From Bacillota bacterium (GTDB taxonomy: Bacteria > Bacillota > Clostridia > Lachnospirales > Lachnospiraceae), in NCBI GenBank assembly GCA_023414355.1, contig JAEZOB010000046.1:1-64000 (forward strand): DNA of 64,000 bases, in the 5' to 3' direction. The notes beneath the pieces were generated by a model, which saw nothing but the letters and a program-made list of their open reading frames with translations, was not told the origin of the DNA and ran no database searches. Every line of letters begins with the position of its first letter. The first letter of the stretch is position 1. The translations under genes and the position numbers were made by a program. Below are positions 1 to 6,854 of this stretch, in pieces.

Positions 1-132
1 CCCGGACCTCGTGCTTCTCCGCTTCGCTCCGGTCCGCGCAAACCCGAGGTCCCCCGGACCTCGTGCTTCTCCGCTTCGCTCCGGTCCGCGCAAACCCGAG
101 GTCCCCCGGACCTCGTGCGCCGTCTCGCGCTG
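1..132. repeat. GC-rich 52-bp tandem palindromic repeat ending in a tRNA-Gly 3'-end copy
   Basis: Two full 52-bp units and part of a third run in from the window edge. The unit is far more GC-rich than its surroundings and carries the palindrome CGAGGTCCCCCGGACCTCG. The array ends at 120-131 with CCGTCTCGCGCT, which matches the acceptor-side 3' end of the tRNA-Gly at 51267-51338. Near-identical arrays lie at 51408-51533 and 53507-53583, with diverged copies near 1081-1150 and 4855-4880. The left end is cut by the window. Confidence 0.85.
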
Positions 133-206
133 TTATCCGGTATGGATGCTTCAGCATAACTCTTTCTTCATATCTTATTATTCTTTTTTTTACTGTCAAT
201 AAATAG

Positions 207-235
207 TTGCATGCATGATAAGTTAACGATATAAT
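207..235 (+). promoter_or_regulatory. Sigma-A-type promoter
   Basis: TTGCAT at 207-212 and TATAAT at 230-235 with 17 bp between, ahead of the membrane-anchored gene starting at 289. Confidence 0.55.
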
Positions 236-288
236 GACTTTACTTAAATCACCTATGGGGAAGGGCCAATGTATTGGGAGGTAGCTTT

Positions 289-981
289 ATGAAGAAGAGA
301 AATCGATTGCTCTTAATATTTGCAGGTATATTAATTGGAATAGTACTGATTTTTTTAGTGGCTCGTTATGGGTGGAGATTTTTTGGATTTTCTATGTGCG
401 ATGATATGTGGATTGAGGTTCTTGATGTGGGAGAAGAAAAAGTGTCTTGTGAATCGGATAGCGGATTTGATTTGCCAACATACATATTTATTGGATACAA
501 GGCAGAACAGAAGGGCGACACACTTTATATTGGTGTCAAGTTTAACTTATTTTTAGGAGTCTTGCCAAAAGACGAGACGAGAGGAATTTTTTCAGTACCA
601 ATTGATGGAAAAGTAAATCAGATTATTCAAAAAGGTCCTAATGAGAAAATCATCTGGGACAGGGAAGAGAAAGATAAGCTTACATTACATATGACTGTAT
701 TGAATGTGGATGCTCTTATGCTAGGCTATCGTTGTTATTTGGGAGATGAAATAATCACTCAGAAAAAATTTGCATATGAGAGTCCAGATTTTCCGTTGGA
801 AATCTCGAAAAACGATTTTCCAAATAATACAGACTTAAGACAGTTACGGATTGAATTTTTTACTATTGAGGAAGATTCCGAATGTATAATAGGTGAATTT
901 GATGATTTTAATATAAAGTGGGGACAGACTTATGAAGCGCTGATTACGAAAAAGGATGGAGTATATATCTTAAAGTATTAG
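289..981 (+). CDS. Membrane-anchored protein of unknown function
   Basis: I do not recognise this family. The 230-residue product starts with a short basic stretch (MKKRNR) followed by one hydrophobic segment at about residues 7-27. The rest is soluble, rich in beta-prone and acidic stretches, and is probably outside the membrane. The ATG at 289 is preferred because GGGAGG lies at 276-281, eight bases upstream; an in-frame TTG at 274 would sit inside that ribosome site. It stands alone between the GC-rich repeat and a repeat scar, behind its own promoter. No lipobox or catalytic motif is seen. Confidence 0.7.
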   Translation: MKKRNRLLLIFAGILIGIVLIFLVARYGWRFFGFSMCDDMWIEVLDVGEEKVSCESDSGFDLPTYIFIGYKAEQKGDTLYIGVKFNLFLGVLPKDETRGIFSVPIDGKVNQIIQKGPNEKIIWDREEKDKLTLHMTVLNVDALMLGYRCYLGDEIITQKKFAYESPDFPLEISKNDFPNNTDLRQLRIEFFTIEEDSECIIGEFDDFNIKWGQTYEALITKKDGVYILKY

Positions 982-1080
982 AAGTTAACAGATAGTTACA
1001 TCATTGTATGTAAATGGTCTTGTTCTGAATTCTTATTTTCTAAGTATTTAAATATGATTTGAAGTGGATGAACCCGCCTA

Positions 1081-1150
1081 GAGGTTCGAAGGTATTGCTC
1101 CGTTTAAATCGAGGTCCACCAGACCTCGTCCTTCTCCGCTCTGCTCTGAT
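1081..1150. repeat. Diverged copy (scar) of the GC-rich tRNA-linked repeat
   Basis: GGTTCGAA at 1083-1090 resembles a T-arm. It is followed by a decayed palindrome (CGAGGTC, five bases, GACCTCG at 1110-1128) and a degraded form of the CTCCGCTTCGCTC segment. The order of parts matches the copy at 51408-51565, including the terminator that follows. Confidence 0.65.
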
Positions 1151-1177
1151 CCCTTGATCTTCAAGGGATTTTTTTTG
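1151..1177 (+). terminator. Rho-independent terminator
   Basis: CCCTTGA, loop TCT, TCAAGGG, then a run of T. The same hairpin with a TAT loop is at 51541-51565, in each case just after a copy of the GC-rich repeat. Confidence 0.7.
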
Positions 1178-1286
1178 TACTGATATATGCATCGAATGTG
1201 TGCTGCTTTTGCTTATCTCTCTTATCTCTCGCTCTGTTAATATATAATAAATTTTAGTTGACAGAGCTTAATTATAATGTTATTTT

Positions 1287-1311
1287 AAAAGTGAATTGAT
1301 CATTCGCTTTT
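1287..1311. promoter_or_regulatory. Probable TetR operator
   Basis: Inverted repeat with arms AAAAGTGAAT and ATTCGCTTTT around five bases, one mismatch. It sits between an upstream TTGACA (1258-1263) and the ribosome site of the TetR gene, the usual place for an autoregulatory operator. Confidence 0.5.
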
Positions 1312-1331
1312 AAGAATAGGAGACGTCTTAT

Positions 1332-1937
1332 ATGCCACAAATACAAAAAGAAGCTGTACGAAATAAAATCATTGACAAAGCCATGTTACTTTTTGCTCAG
1401 AAGGGATATGACGAGACTTCAATGGCTGATGTTGCTAAGATTGCAGGTATTTCAGTCGGTAATTTGTATCGATATTTTAAAGGTAAGGAAGATATATTAA
1501 ATGAAATCATTACGAGTTCCTTTATTGCAAATATGCGAAAAGAGATATTTACCAAGCTTACAGCAGGTAAGTCAGACACATTATTTGAACAGAGTCAGAA
1601 TAACGAGTACTTAGATTATTCCATGCACTTTTATCAATCAATTATTACGAACAGACTTAAATTTATCGTATTAATCAAATGTACGAAAAGTGAAAAGAGC
1701 AACCTATTCAGAAAAGATTTTTTTGAATACTGGGTACAGACATTTTTAAATCAATTTGTACAAGAAGATAAAAAAGAAGCCTTAAGGCCAACAGTTACTC
1801 TTTTGTTTAACGGCTTGATCGGACTTTATTTAGATATATTAAATAAGGATGCCGACGAAGAAACTTATCTTCGCGAATTAAAGCAGGTTACAAAATATCA
1901 TATATTTGGTTTGGCTTCCATAGTAGAAAACGATTAG
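1332..1937 (+). CDS. TetR/AcrR-family transcriptional regulator
   Basis: A 201-residue one-domain repressor size. The N-terminal helix-turn-helix is clear at about residues 10-55, with the typical run AGISVGNLYRYFKGKEDIL. The rest is the helical ligand-binding and dimerisation part, not assignable to a ligand. The start has AGGAG upstream at 1317-1321. An inverted repeat at 1287-1311 is a likely self-operator. The next gene, an EFR1-type flavodoxin/ferredoxin, begins 12 bases after the stop, so the two probably form one transcript and the regulator may control that redox protein. Confidence 0.88.
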   Translation: MPQIQKEAVRNKIIDKAMLLFAQKGYDETSMADVAKIAGISVGNLYRYFKGKEDILNEIITSSFIANMRKEIFTKLTAGKSDTLFEQSQNNEYLDYSMHFYQSIITNRLKFIVLIKCTKSEKSNLFRKDFFEYWVQTFLNQFVQEDKKEALRPTVTLLFNGLIGLYLDILNKDADEETYLRELKQVTKYHIFGLASIVEND

Positions 1938-1949
1938 GAGAAAATGCAT

Positions 1950-2762
1950 ATGAAACATGTTATTTATTATTTTAGTGGAACAGGAAATTCTATGAGTGTT
2001 GCAAAGAAGCTAGAGGCGCAGGGTGCAATAGTGTATGCTATAACGAATGAATTGATGGCGCAGAATGAGATTGTATGTGATGCTGATAAGGTGGGCTTTG
2101 TATTTCCCTTGTATTATCTTGGACTTCCAAAGATTGTCCATGAGCTGATCGATAAGTTAGTAATAAAGAACCCATCCTATATTTATATGATTTGCACCAT
2201 GGGGTGGAATTTAAAAGGTGGCGCGATTAAGCAAGTTAAAAAGCATCTTGACAAGAAAAATCTCTCATTAAATATGGGTTGCTATATTCAAATGCCGATG
2301 AACGATTTTACACTTGCAAGTGTATGTCCGAAAAATAAACAGGGACCATTATTAGAGAAAGCTACAATTAAACTTGAAAAGATACTAAATCATGTTCAGC
2401 TATCAAAGAACCATTTCGATATGGAACCACTTAAGTTTATGGTAGAAAAAAGAAATAAACCCTTCATAAATTCCACGAATTATGATGATAAATTCTATAC
2501 AGTAACTGATGATTGTACAGGCTGTGGTATGTGTAAGAGAGTATGTCCGGTATCTAATGTTGTATTAGTAGACAAAAAACCCATATGGCAGCATCATTGC
2601 GAAAGTTGTATGGCATGCTTTCACTACTGTCCTAAGCAAGCTATTTTCTATAAGAAAAAGGGCAAAGATATTACCAGGTATCATCATCCGGATATTTCTG
2701 TTAAGGTGAGTGAGGACTATAGGTTGTCAAAGAGCATGAAATCAGCTTCGGTGCAATCATAG
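1950..2762 (+). CDS. EFR1-family flavodoxin/ferredoxin protein
   Basis: About 270 residues. The N-terminus is flavodoxin-like: a beta strand then the FMN phosphate-binding loop SGTGNS. The C-terminal third has two 4Fe-4S cluster motifs, CTGCGMCKRVCP and CESCMACFHYCP. This is the EFR1 arrangement, a cytoplasmic electron carrier whose partner is not known here. The ATG at 1950 is chosen because AGGAG ends at 1940, nine bases upstream; the in-frame ATG at 1944 is too close. It lies right behind a TetR gene and probably shares its promoter. Confidence 0.85.
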   Translation: MKHVIYYFSGTGNSMSVAKKLEAQGAIVYAITNELMAQNEIVCDADKVGFVFPLYYLGLPKIVHELIDKLVIKNPSYIYMICTMGWNLKGGAIKQVKKHLDKKNLSLNMGCYIQMPMNDFTLASVCPKNKQGPLLEKATIKLEKILNHVQLSKNHFDMEPLKFMVEKRNKPFINSTNYDDKFYTVTDDCTGCGMCKRVCPVSNVVLVDKKPIWQHHCESCMACFHYCPKQAIFYKKKGKDITRYHHPDISVKVSEDYRLSKSMKSASVQS

Positions 2763-2832
2763 ACCTTCGCCTGAGAGCCAGCTTCTAGGTTATTCACTCC
2801 GATCTGCGCCTTCTCTCGCTTAATTGAAAAGT

Positions 2833-2868
2833 ATCGCCAACCCTTAAATTGTGGATTGGCGATTTTTG
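2833..2868 (+). terminator. Rho-independent terminator
   Basis: ATCGCCAA paired with TTGGCGAT followed by a T run, 70 bases after the EFR1 gene. Confidence 0.7.
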
Positions 2869-2931
2869 TTGCCTTAATAGACATATGTGTCATTTCACCA
2901 TTCGTATAGATGTTACTCTCCAGACGGAAGG

Positions 2932-2960
2932 TTGACTTACTATTATAGGAAATATATAAT
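2932..2960 (+). promoter_or_regulatory. Promoter of the shared spacer-dyad family
   Basis: TTGACT at 2932-2937, 17-bp spacer containing CTATTATAGGAAA, TATAAT at 2955-2960. It drives the sigma/anti-sigma pair. Related promoters are at 4045, 5011, 11523, 24662, 59707 and 62825. Confidence 0.75.
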
Positions 2961-3057
2961 CTGAACAATAGAACGAATCATAAATAAAAAAGTTAGTCTT
3001 TATGTAACGAATTAAGATTTTATGACACTAATTAACTATAGGAGGTAAAACAAATAT

Positions 3058-3534
3058 ATGGATACCATGGAACAAATATATTTAAAACACGCTAAAACTG
3101 TATATTGTTTTCTCTTATCCAAGTCGCAAAATCCTGATTTAGCAGAAGAATTGACCCAGGAAACATTTTGTCAGGCTGTTCAAAATGTTGATAAGTTCAA
3201 AGGAAATAGCAATGTTTCCACTTGGCTTTGTGGTATCGCCAAAAATTTATTATATGAACATCTTCGGAAACATAAAAATCACGTTAACATGATAGAAGCC
3301 GAGGAACTACCTGTTGTTTCTGCGGAAGCAGAGTTATTCTTTTCTTGGGATAACCTGCATATTCTAAAATCTCTTCATAAATTAGATGAGCCAATACGTG
3401 AAGTTATGTATCTTAGGCTCATTGGTAATCTGACCTTTAGTCAAATTGGTGAGATTATGGAAAGAAGTGAGAATTGGGCAAGAGTAACATTTTATCGTGG
3501 AAAAGCTAGGATTATTAAGGAGGTAGAGCTATAA
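3058..3534 (+). CDS. ECF-type RNA polymerase sigma factor
   Basis: 158 residues, the usual size of an extracytoplasmic-function sigma factor. Region 2 is seen near residues 5-70 (LAEELTQETFCQAVQNVDKF, then STWLCGIAKNLL). Region 4, a helix-turn-helix, is near 105-155 (LTFSQIGEIMERSENWARV). The ribosome site GGAGG is at 3042-3046. The stop codon overlaps the next start by one base (TAATG), so it is translationally coupled to a zinc-finger anti-sigma factor. It would direct a small stress regulon while free of its partner; the signal is unknown. Confidence 0.9.
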   Translation: MDTMEQIYLKHAKTVYCFLLSKSQNPDLAEELTQETFCQAVQNVDKFKGNSNVSTWLCGIAKNLLYEHLRKHKNHVNMIEAEELPVVSAEAELFFSWDNLHILKSLHKLDEPIREVMYLRLIGNLTFSQIGEIMERSENWARVTFYRGKARIIKEVEL

Positions 3535-4004
3535 TGGCACATCAAATTCCCTGCGAAATCATACAGGATTTAATGCCTTTGTATGTAGATGAGTTGACAT
3601 CGGAATTATCTAATGCTGAAATAGAAAAACATTTTAAAGCATGCGAACCATGTAAAGAAAGATATCATTGTATGAAGACAACAATGAGTAATGCTAAATC
3701 AGAGAAATACAACCAAAATGAGAAAGAAATAAATTACTTGAAGAAGATTAATTTATATCAAAAACGAAATTTAATTTTGGGAAGCATAATTAGCTTCTTG
3801 TTAGGTATTACGATTCCAATATTAATTCTAATGATTCCTACTATAACAACTTTACTTAATGGAGGTGAAGTTCCAGCTTATAGAATTGAAAGATTTAATA
3901 TGATTTGGTATCTTGTCGTGATCAAAATAGGAATTTCAGGCTTATTTGTGTGTTCATTGTATTTAGGCTTGAATTACTTATTTAGAAAGTTAAAGAATAA
4001 ATAA
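3534..4004 (+). CDS. Zinc-finger (zf-HC2) anti-sigma factor, membrane protein
   Basis: 156 residues. The N-terminal cytoplasmic part has a Cys at residue 7 and the HC2 zinc motif HFKACEPC near residues 33-40, which in this family binds the cognate sigma factor. Two hydrophobic segments follow, at roughly 80-105 and 125-150, so the protein is anchored in the membrane. It overlaps the sigma gene by one base, the standard sigma/anti-sigma layout. The extracytoplasmic loop is short, so the input may come from the membrane or from a partner. Confidence 0.85.
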   Translation: MAHQIPCEIIQDLMPLYVDELTSELSNAEIEKHFKACEPCKERYHCMKTTMSNAKSEKYNQNEKEINYLKKINLYQKRNLILGSIISFLLGITIPILILMIPTITTLLNGGEVPAYRIERFNMIWYLVVIKIGISGLFVCSLYLGLNYLFRKLKNK

Positions 4005-4044
4005 CGTACTCCGAAAGGGTGTAATAAAGCTTTCTTCTTTCTGA

Positions 4045-4073
4045 TTGACTTCCTATATTAGGAAAAGTATAAT
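4045..4073 (+). promoter_or_regulatory. Promoter of the shared spacer-dyad family
   Basis: TTGACT at 4045-4050, TATAAT at 4068-4073, 17-bp spacer. The spacer holds the dyad TTCCTA-TAT-TAGGAA, the best example in the window. It drives the leader ORF at 4164 and DJ-1. Confidence 0.8.
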
Positions 4074-4163
4074 GAAATAAATTTAGCATCAAATGGGTAT
4101 TTATAAGATCCCACAAGTTTCTTGTGTTGATATAGATATTAAATCGAGAAGGAGTTGTTGATT

Positions 4164-4223
4164 ATGCAAAACAATAAATTCAGACAGTATTCATTCAATA
4201 GATGGAGGGTAAATAATAACTAA
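4164..4223 (+). CDS. Leader peptide MQNNKFRQYSFNRWRVNNN upstream of DJ-1 gene
   Basis: A 19-residue ORF with a strong GAGAAGGAG ribosome site, 40 bases before the DJ-1 gene. The last codons contain TGGAGG (4203-4208), which can pair with CCTCCA just past the stop (4225-4230), so a ribosome at the end of the leader would open or hold that hairpin. The placement suggests translational attenuation. No homologue is recognised; the peptide could be cis-acting only. Confidence 0.5.
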   Translation: MQNNKFRQYSFNRWRVNNN

Positions 4224-4263
4224 TCCTCCAAACTACAAATTTTGTATAACGAGGAGAATTTAT

Positions 4264-4842
4264 ATGTATAGAAATGAAATATTGCTATTTTTAACAGACC
4301 AATGGAATGATTGGGAAGCAAGCTATGCTATCGCCGTAGCCAATTCTTTTACAGAATATACGGTAAAAACAATTGGAATTGATTTAATTGATAAGGAATC
4401 AATGGGTGCAATTAAGGCAAAAATCGATTACAGCATAGACAGTTATCAGAACTTTGAACATTTAGCTATGGTTATTCTTCCAGGGGGGCTTTCATGGGAA
4501 AACAACAGTTATGATGATGTTTCAGAATTTATTAATACTGTTATTAATGAAAAGATACCCGTTGCCGCTATTTGTGGAGGAACTCTATTCTTGTGTAAAC
4601 ATGGTTTTCTTAATCATGTAAAACATACAGGAGATTCTCTGGAGTTATTTCAAAGTCAGGAACGATATGCTGGAGGTGATCTTTATATACCAGCTCAAGT
4701 GGTAAATGATGGTGGGATTATTACAGCAAATGAAACGGCTGCTGTAGAATTTGCATATCAAATTTTCAAAACTCTGAGAATAGATTCTGATGATGAAATA
4801 GATCAATGGTATGATAATTTCAGAAACGGTGCTATTAGATAA
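4264..4842 (+). CDS. DJ-1/PfpI family protein
   Basis: 192 residues, the normal length for the DJ-1/PfpI superfamily (class I glutamine amidotransferase-like fold). The nucleophile elbow is AAICGGTL, with the conserved Cys at about residue 102. The early strand LFLTDQWNDWEASYA fits the family start. Members act as small stress-linked hydrolases, glyoxalases or chaperones; which one applies cannot be told here. GAGGAG precedes the ATG. It follows a leader ORF and a family promoter, and a strong terminator closes the unit. Confidence 0.88.
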   Translation: MYRNEILLFLTDQWNDWEASYAIAVANSFTEYTVKTIGIDLIDKESMGAIKAKIDYSIDSYQNFEHLAMVILPGGLSWENNSYDDVSEFINTVINEKIPVAAICGGTLFLCKHGFLNHVKHTGDSLELFQSQERYAGGDLYIPAQVVNDGGIITANETAAVEFAYQIFKTLRIDSDDEIDQWYDNFRNGAIR

Positions 4843-4854
4843 TGCATATACGAA

Positions 4855-4880
4855 ACTGAGGTCCACTGGACCTCGTGTTT
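4855..4880. repeat. Isolated core palindrome of the GC-rich repeat
   Basis: GAGGTCC-ACT-GGACCTC with outer GAAAC/GTTTC pairing, just after the DJ-1 stop. It matches the centre of the 52-bp repeat with a changed loop, but none of the rest of the unit is left. Confidence 0.55.
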
Positions 4881-4881
4881 C

Positions 4882-4923
4882 AATAAAAGAATGGCACATT
4901 GAAAGCTGTGTCATTCTTTTATT
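4882..4923 (+). terminator. Rho-independent terminator
   Basis: Long stem: AATAAAAGAATG and CACA pair with TGTG and CATTCTTTTATT. The A-rich and T-rich flanks suggest it may work in both directions. Confidence 0.75.
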
Positions 4924-5010
4924 ATATCCTAACCCAGGTTCGCACCCTCATAGATTAAGTACCGGTAAGAATAAGCATGAAGATTGAACAGAGGTTTTTA
5001 ACAGGGGAAA

Positions 5011-5039
5011 TTGACTTCTCTTTCTTAGAAATGTATAAT
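5011..5039 (+). promoter_or_regulatory. Promoter of the shared spacer-dyad family
   Basis: TTGACT at 5011-5016, TATAAT at 5034-5039, 17-bp spacer ending TTAGAAATG. It drives the Cys-rich mini-gene and the GNAT gene. Confidence 0.7.
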
Positions 5040-5090
5040 TAGATAATTTATAATTCTACTGTATATTATTTTATATGGGAGGATTTCGAT

Positions 5091-5180
5091 ATGAAGTGTG
5101 AACGCACGAATAACTTAGGGAATGAGAATAATTGCAAATGTACATTTACTCATTGTGATAAATGGGGCAAATGCCACTAA
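5091..5180 (+). CDS. Small Cys-rich protein, DUF6485-like fragment
   Basis: A 29-residue ORF with GGGAGG nine bases upstream. The C-terminal half, CKCTFTHCDKWGKCH, has the Cys spacing of the small DUF6485 proteins, as far as I recall that family, but stops before their usual end. It is therefore either a shortened family member or a metal-binding leader peptide. The GNAT gene begins 18 bases after its stop on the same transcript. Its Cys cluster suggests a Zn or Fe site, which is inference. Confidence 0.6.
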   Translation: MKCERTNNLGNENNCKCTFTHCDKWGKCH

Positions 5181-5198
5181 AGATAAGGGGAACTGATC

Positions 5199-5744
5199 AT
5201 GGAGATTATCGGCACATCCAATGGTATCAAATTCGAGATTACAAGAGAATTTAAAAGCGAATATCTTGCTCCAATCATACAGAATTTACTATATAAGGCG
5301 GAGCATGCATGGGATGATTATAATGAAGTTTATCATTGTTGTAAACTGATTGAGAATGTAAAGAATAATGAAAAAATGAAAATGGACTTTCATGTTATGA
5401 TAAAAGACGAAAAATGTTTAGGTATTGCCCTAGTCAGCAGTGGAATGATCGATTATAAGTTGTTTTTTAAAGAGCCCATACAAATACAGGAAGAGAATAA
5501 AGATATTTTGATATTCAACTATTTTCATATAGCCCCGGAGGGTAGAGGGAACGGAGAAATATGGTTGAAGAATATAATGCAATACTATAAATCTAAGCAT
5601 TATAAAGCAATTTATTTAAAATCCAGCCATCCAAAGGTTTTCTCCATGTACAATCGCCTTGGCACTGAAATCGGAGAATATTTAAGCTGTAGTGACAATA
5701 ATTTATTCCACAGAGAAGGTAGGATATTTAAAATTGCACTTTAA
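5199..5744 (+). CDS. GNAT-family N-acetyltransferase
   Basis: 181 residues. The acetyl-CoA binding region is recognised by the strand NYFHIAPEGRGNGEIWLKNIM near residues 108-128, with the R/Q-x-x-G-x-G type loop as EGRGNG, then the late strand and helix KAIYLKSSHPKVFSMYNRLG. GNAT enzymes move an acetyl group from acetyl-CoA to an amine; the acceptor here cannot be told. AAGGGG lies before the ATG. It follows the Cys-rich mini-gene and a family promoter. It is one of eight GNAT genes in this window. Confidence 0.82.
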   Translation: MEIIGTSNGIKFEITREFKSEYLAPIIQNLLYKAEHAWDDYNEVYHCCKLIENVKNNEKMKMDFHVMIKDEKCLGIALVSSGMIDYKLFFKEPIQIQEENKDILIFNYFHIAPEGRGNGEIWLKNIMQYYKSKHYKAIYLKSSHPKVFSMYNRLGTEIGEYLSCSDNNLFHREGRIFKIAL

Positions 5745-5786
5745 TCTCCTCTCCTGCTTTTGGTGATACAGAATCTGTATTACCAC

Positions 5787-5817
5787 TTGACTCTTCCTTT
5801 AGGGAAGCCTTTATACT
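5787..5817 (+). promoter_or_regulatory. MerR-type promoter with 19-bp spacer and dyad operator
   Basis: TTGACT at 5787-5792 and TATACT at 5812-5817 are 19 bp apart. The spacer carries the inverted repeat CTTCC-TTTAG-GGAAG. A long spacer with a central dyad is the hallmark of promoters that MerR proteins activate by DNA distortion, and the next gene encodes a MerR protein. Confidence 0.75.
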
Positions 5818-5853
5818 GGACGTATCATAAAAGCAGAAATGAGGTCAAAACCA

Positions 5854-6837
5854 ATGAATAATCTTATCAAAATCAAAGATGTATCAAGCAAGTATAGTAT
5901 CACAGCCCGTACACTGCGCTATTATGAGGACATGGGGCTGATTAAAAGCACCCGCAGCGATGACTATGCATACAGATTGTACAACGAAGATGCCGTCAGG
6001 CGGCTTGAACAAATACTCATTTTACGCAAGCTGAACATTAGCATAAAAGACATTCAGCGTATTTTCAACACATCCAGCTCCGAAATAGTTTTAGAAGTAT
6101 TGGAAAAGAAAGTGCAAAATATAGACGATGAAGTTGCTCTCCTGCACGAGTTGAAAGATATTGTTCTGGACTTCATACATGAAATTGAACGAGTAGATTT
6201 TGCTGACAATTCCGATATAAAGCTGCTATATGACAAAGCGAAGGAACTGGAAACACAGTTAATCAGTGTTGACTATATCGGCAAACCCTCCAATATCAAC
6301 CGCTTAATCGAAATAACCGAAAAATTAGACAAAAAAATTCCTGATATCATGGTTGTTCGGATACCGGGCTTCAAAGCGGTAACGACCGGAGAACAGCCCT
6401 GGGGCGAAATGTTCAAAGAAGGCGGATATATGTATCAGTTGTGGCAGCATTGTCATTTATATAAGAGTGTGATCTTCGATTGTTTTGATTTTTTGCTGTC
6501 AATCAATGATAACGCCGAATGGATATGCTCTGTAAAAGATGATGTTACCGACGCCGACCTAAGCCCTCTAAATTTAATTGATTTTCCGGGAGGCTTATAT
6601 GCTATGGCGGTAAGCATTGATGAAGATGACGAGAGCCTGCAAAAAGTGGAGGAAAAGGTTCGTCGATGGATTGAAGGCACTAATTTTGAGTTTGACAAAG
6701 CCAGAAATGTTATGTTTAATATGCCTTATCTATATGAAGATGGACGAGATATTGCTTATATGGAAATAGAAAAAGGACTTGGCTATAAGCAAATGCAAAG
6801 ATACTTTCCAATCAAATTAAAAGATGATCTTAAATAA
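5854..6837 (+). CDS. MerR-family regulator with C-terminal GyrI-like effector domain
   Basis: 327 residues. An N-terminal winged helix of the MerR type spans about residues 1-70 (KIKDVSSKYSITARTLRYYEDMGLI, given in part). A coiled-coil dimer helix follows at about 75-125, then a roughly 190-residue C-terminal half resembling the GyrI/BmrR-type small-molecule domain. Such regulators bind drugs or other amphipathic ligands and activate their own promoter. The ATG at 5854 is chosen because GAGGT ends eight bases upstream. The upstream promoter has the matching 19-bp spacer and dyad. A DUF6273 gene follows 17 bases after the stop. Confidence 0.87.
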   Translation: MNNLIKIKDVSSKYSITARTLRYYEDMGLIKSTRSDDYAYRLYNEDAVRRLEQILILRKLNISIKDIQRIFNTSSSEIVLEVLEKKVQNIDDEVALLHELKDIVLDFIHEIERVDFADNSDIKLLYDKAKELETQLISVDYIGKPSNINRLIEITEKLDKKIPDIMVVRIPGFKAVTTGEQPWGEMFKEGGYMYQLWQHCHLYKSVIFDCFDFLLSINDNAEWICSVKDDVTDADLSPLNLIDFPGGLYAMAVSIDEDDESLQKVEEKVRRWIEGTNFEFDKARNVMFNMPYLYEDGRDIAYMEIEKGLGYKQMQRYFPIKLKDDLK

Positions 6838-6854
6838 TATACAGGGAGGTACTG

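Noticed and set aside
11..202. Open frame through the GC-rich repeat.
   Set aside because: It exists only because the 52-bp repeat lacks stops in one frame; repeated Pro/Arg composition and no ribosome site. The same holds for the frame at 51265-51597, which also runs through the tRNA.
2717..2968. An 83-residue minus-strand open frame.
   Set aside because: It covers the EFR1 gene end, a terminator and a plus-strand promoter; no ribosome site or family pattern.
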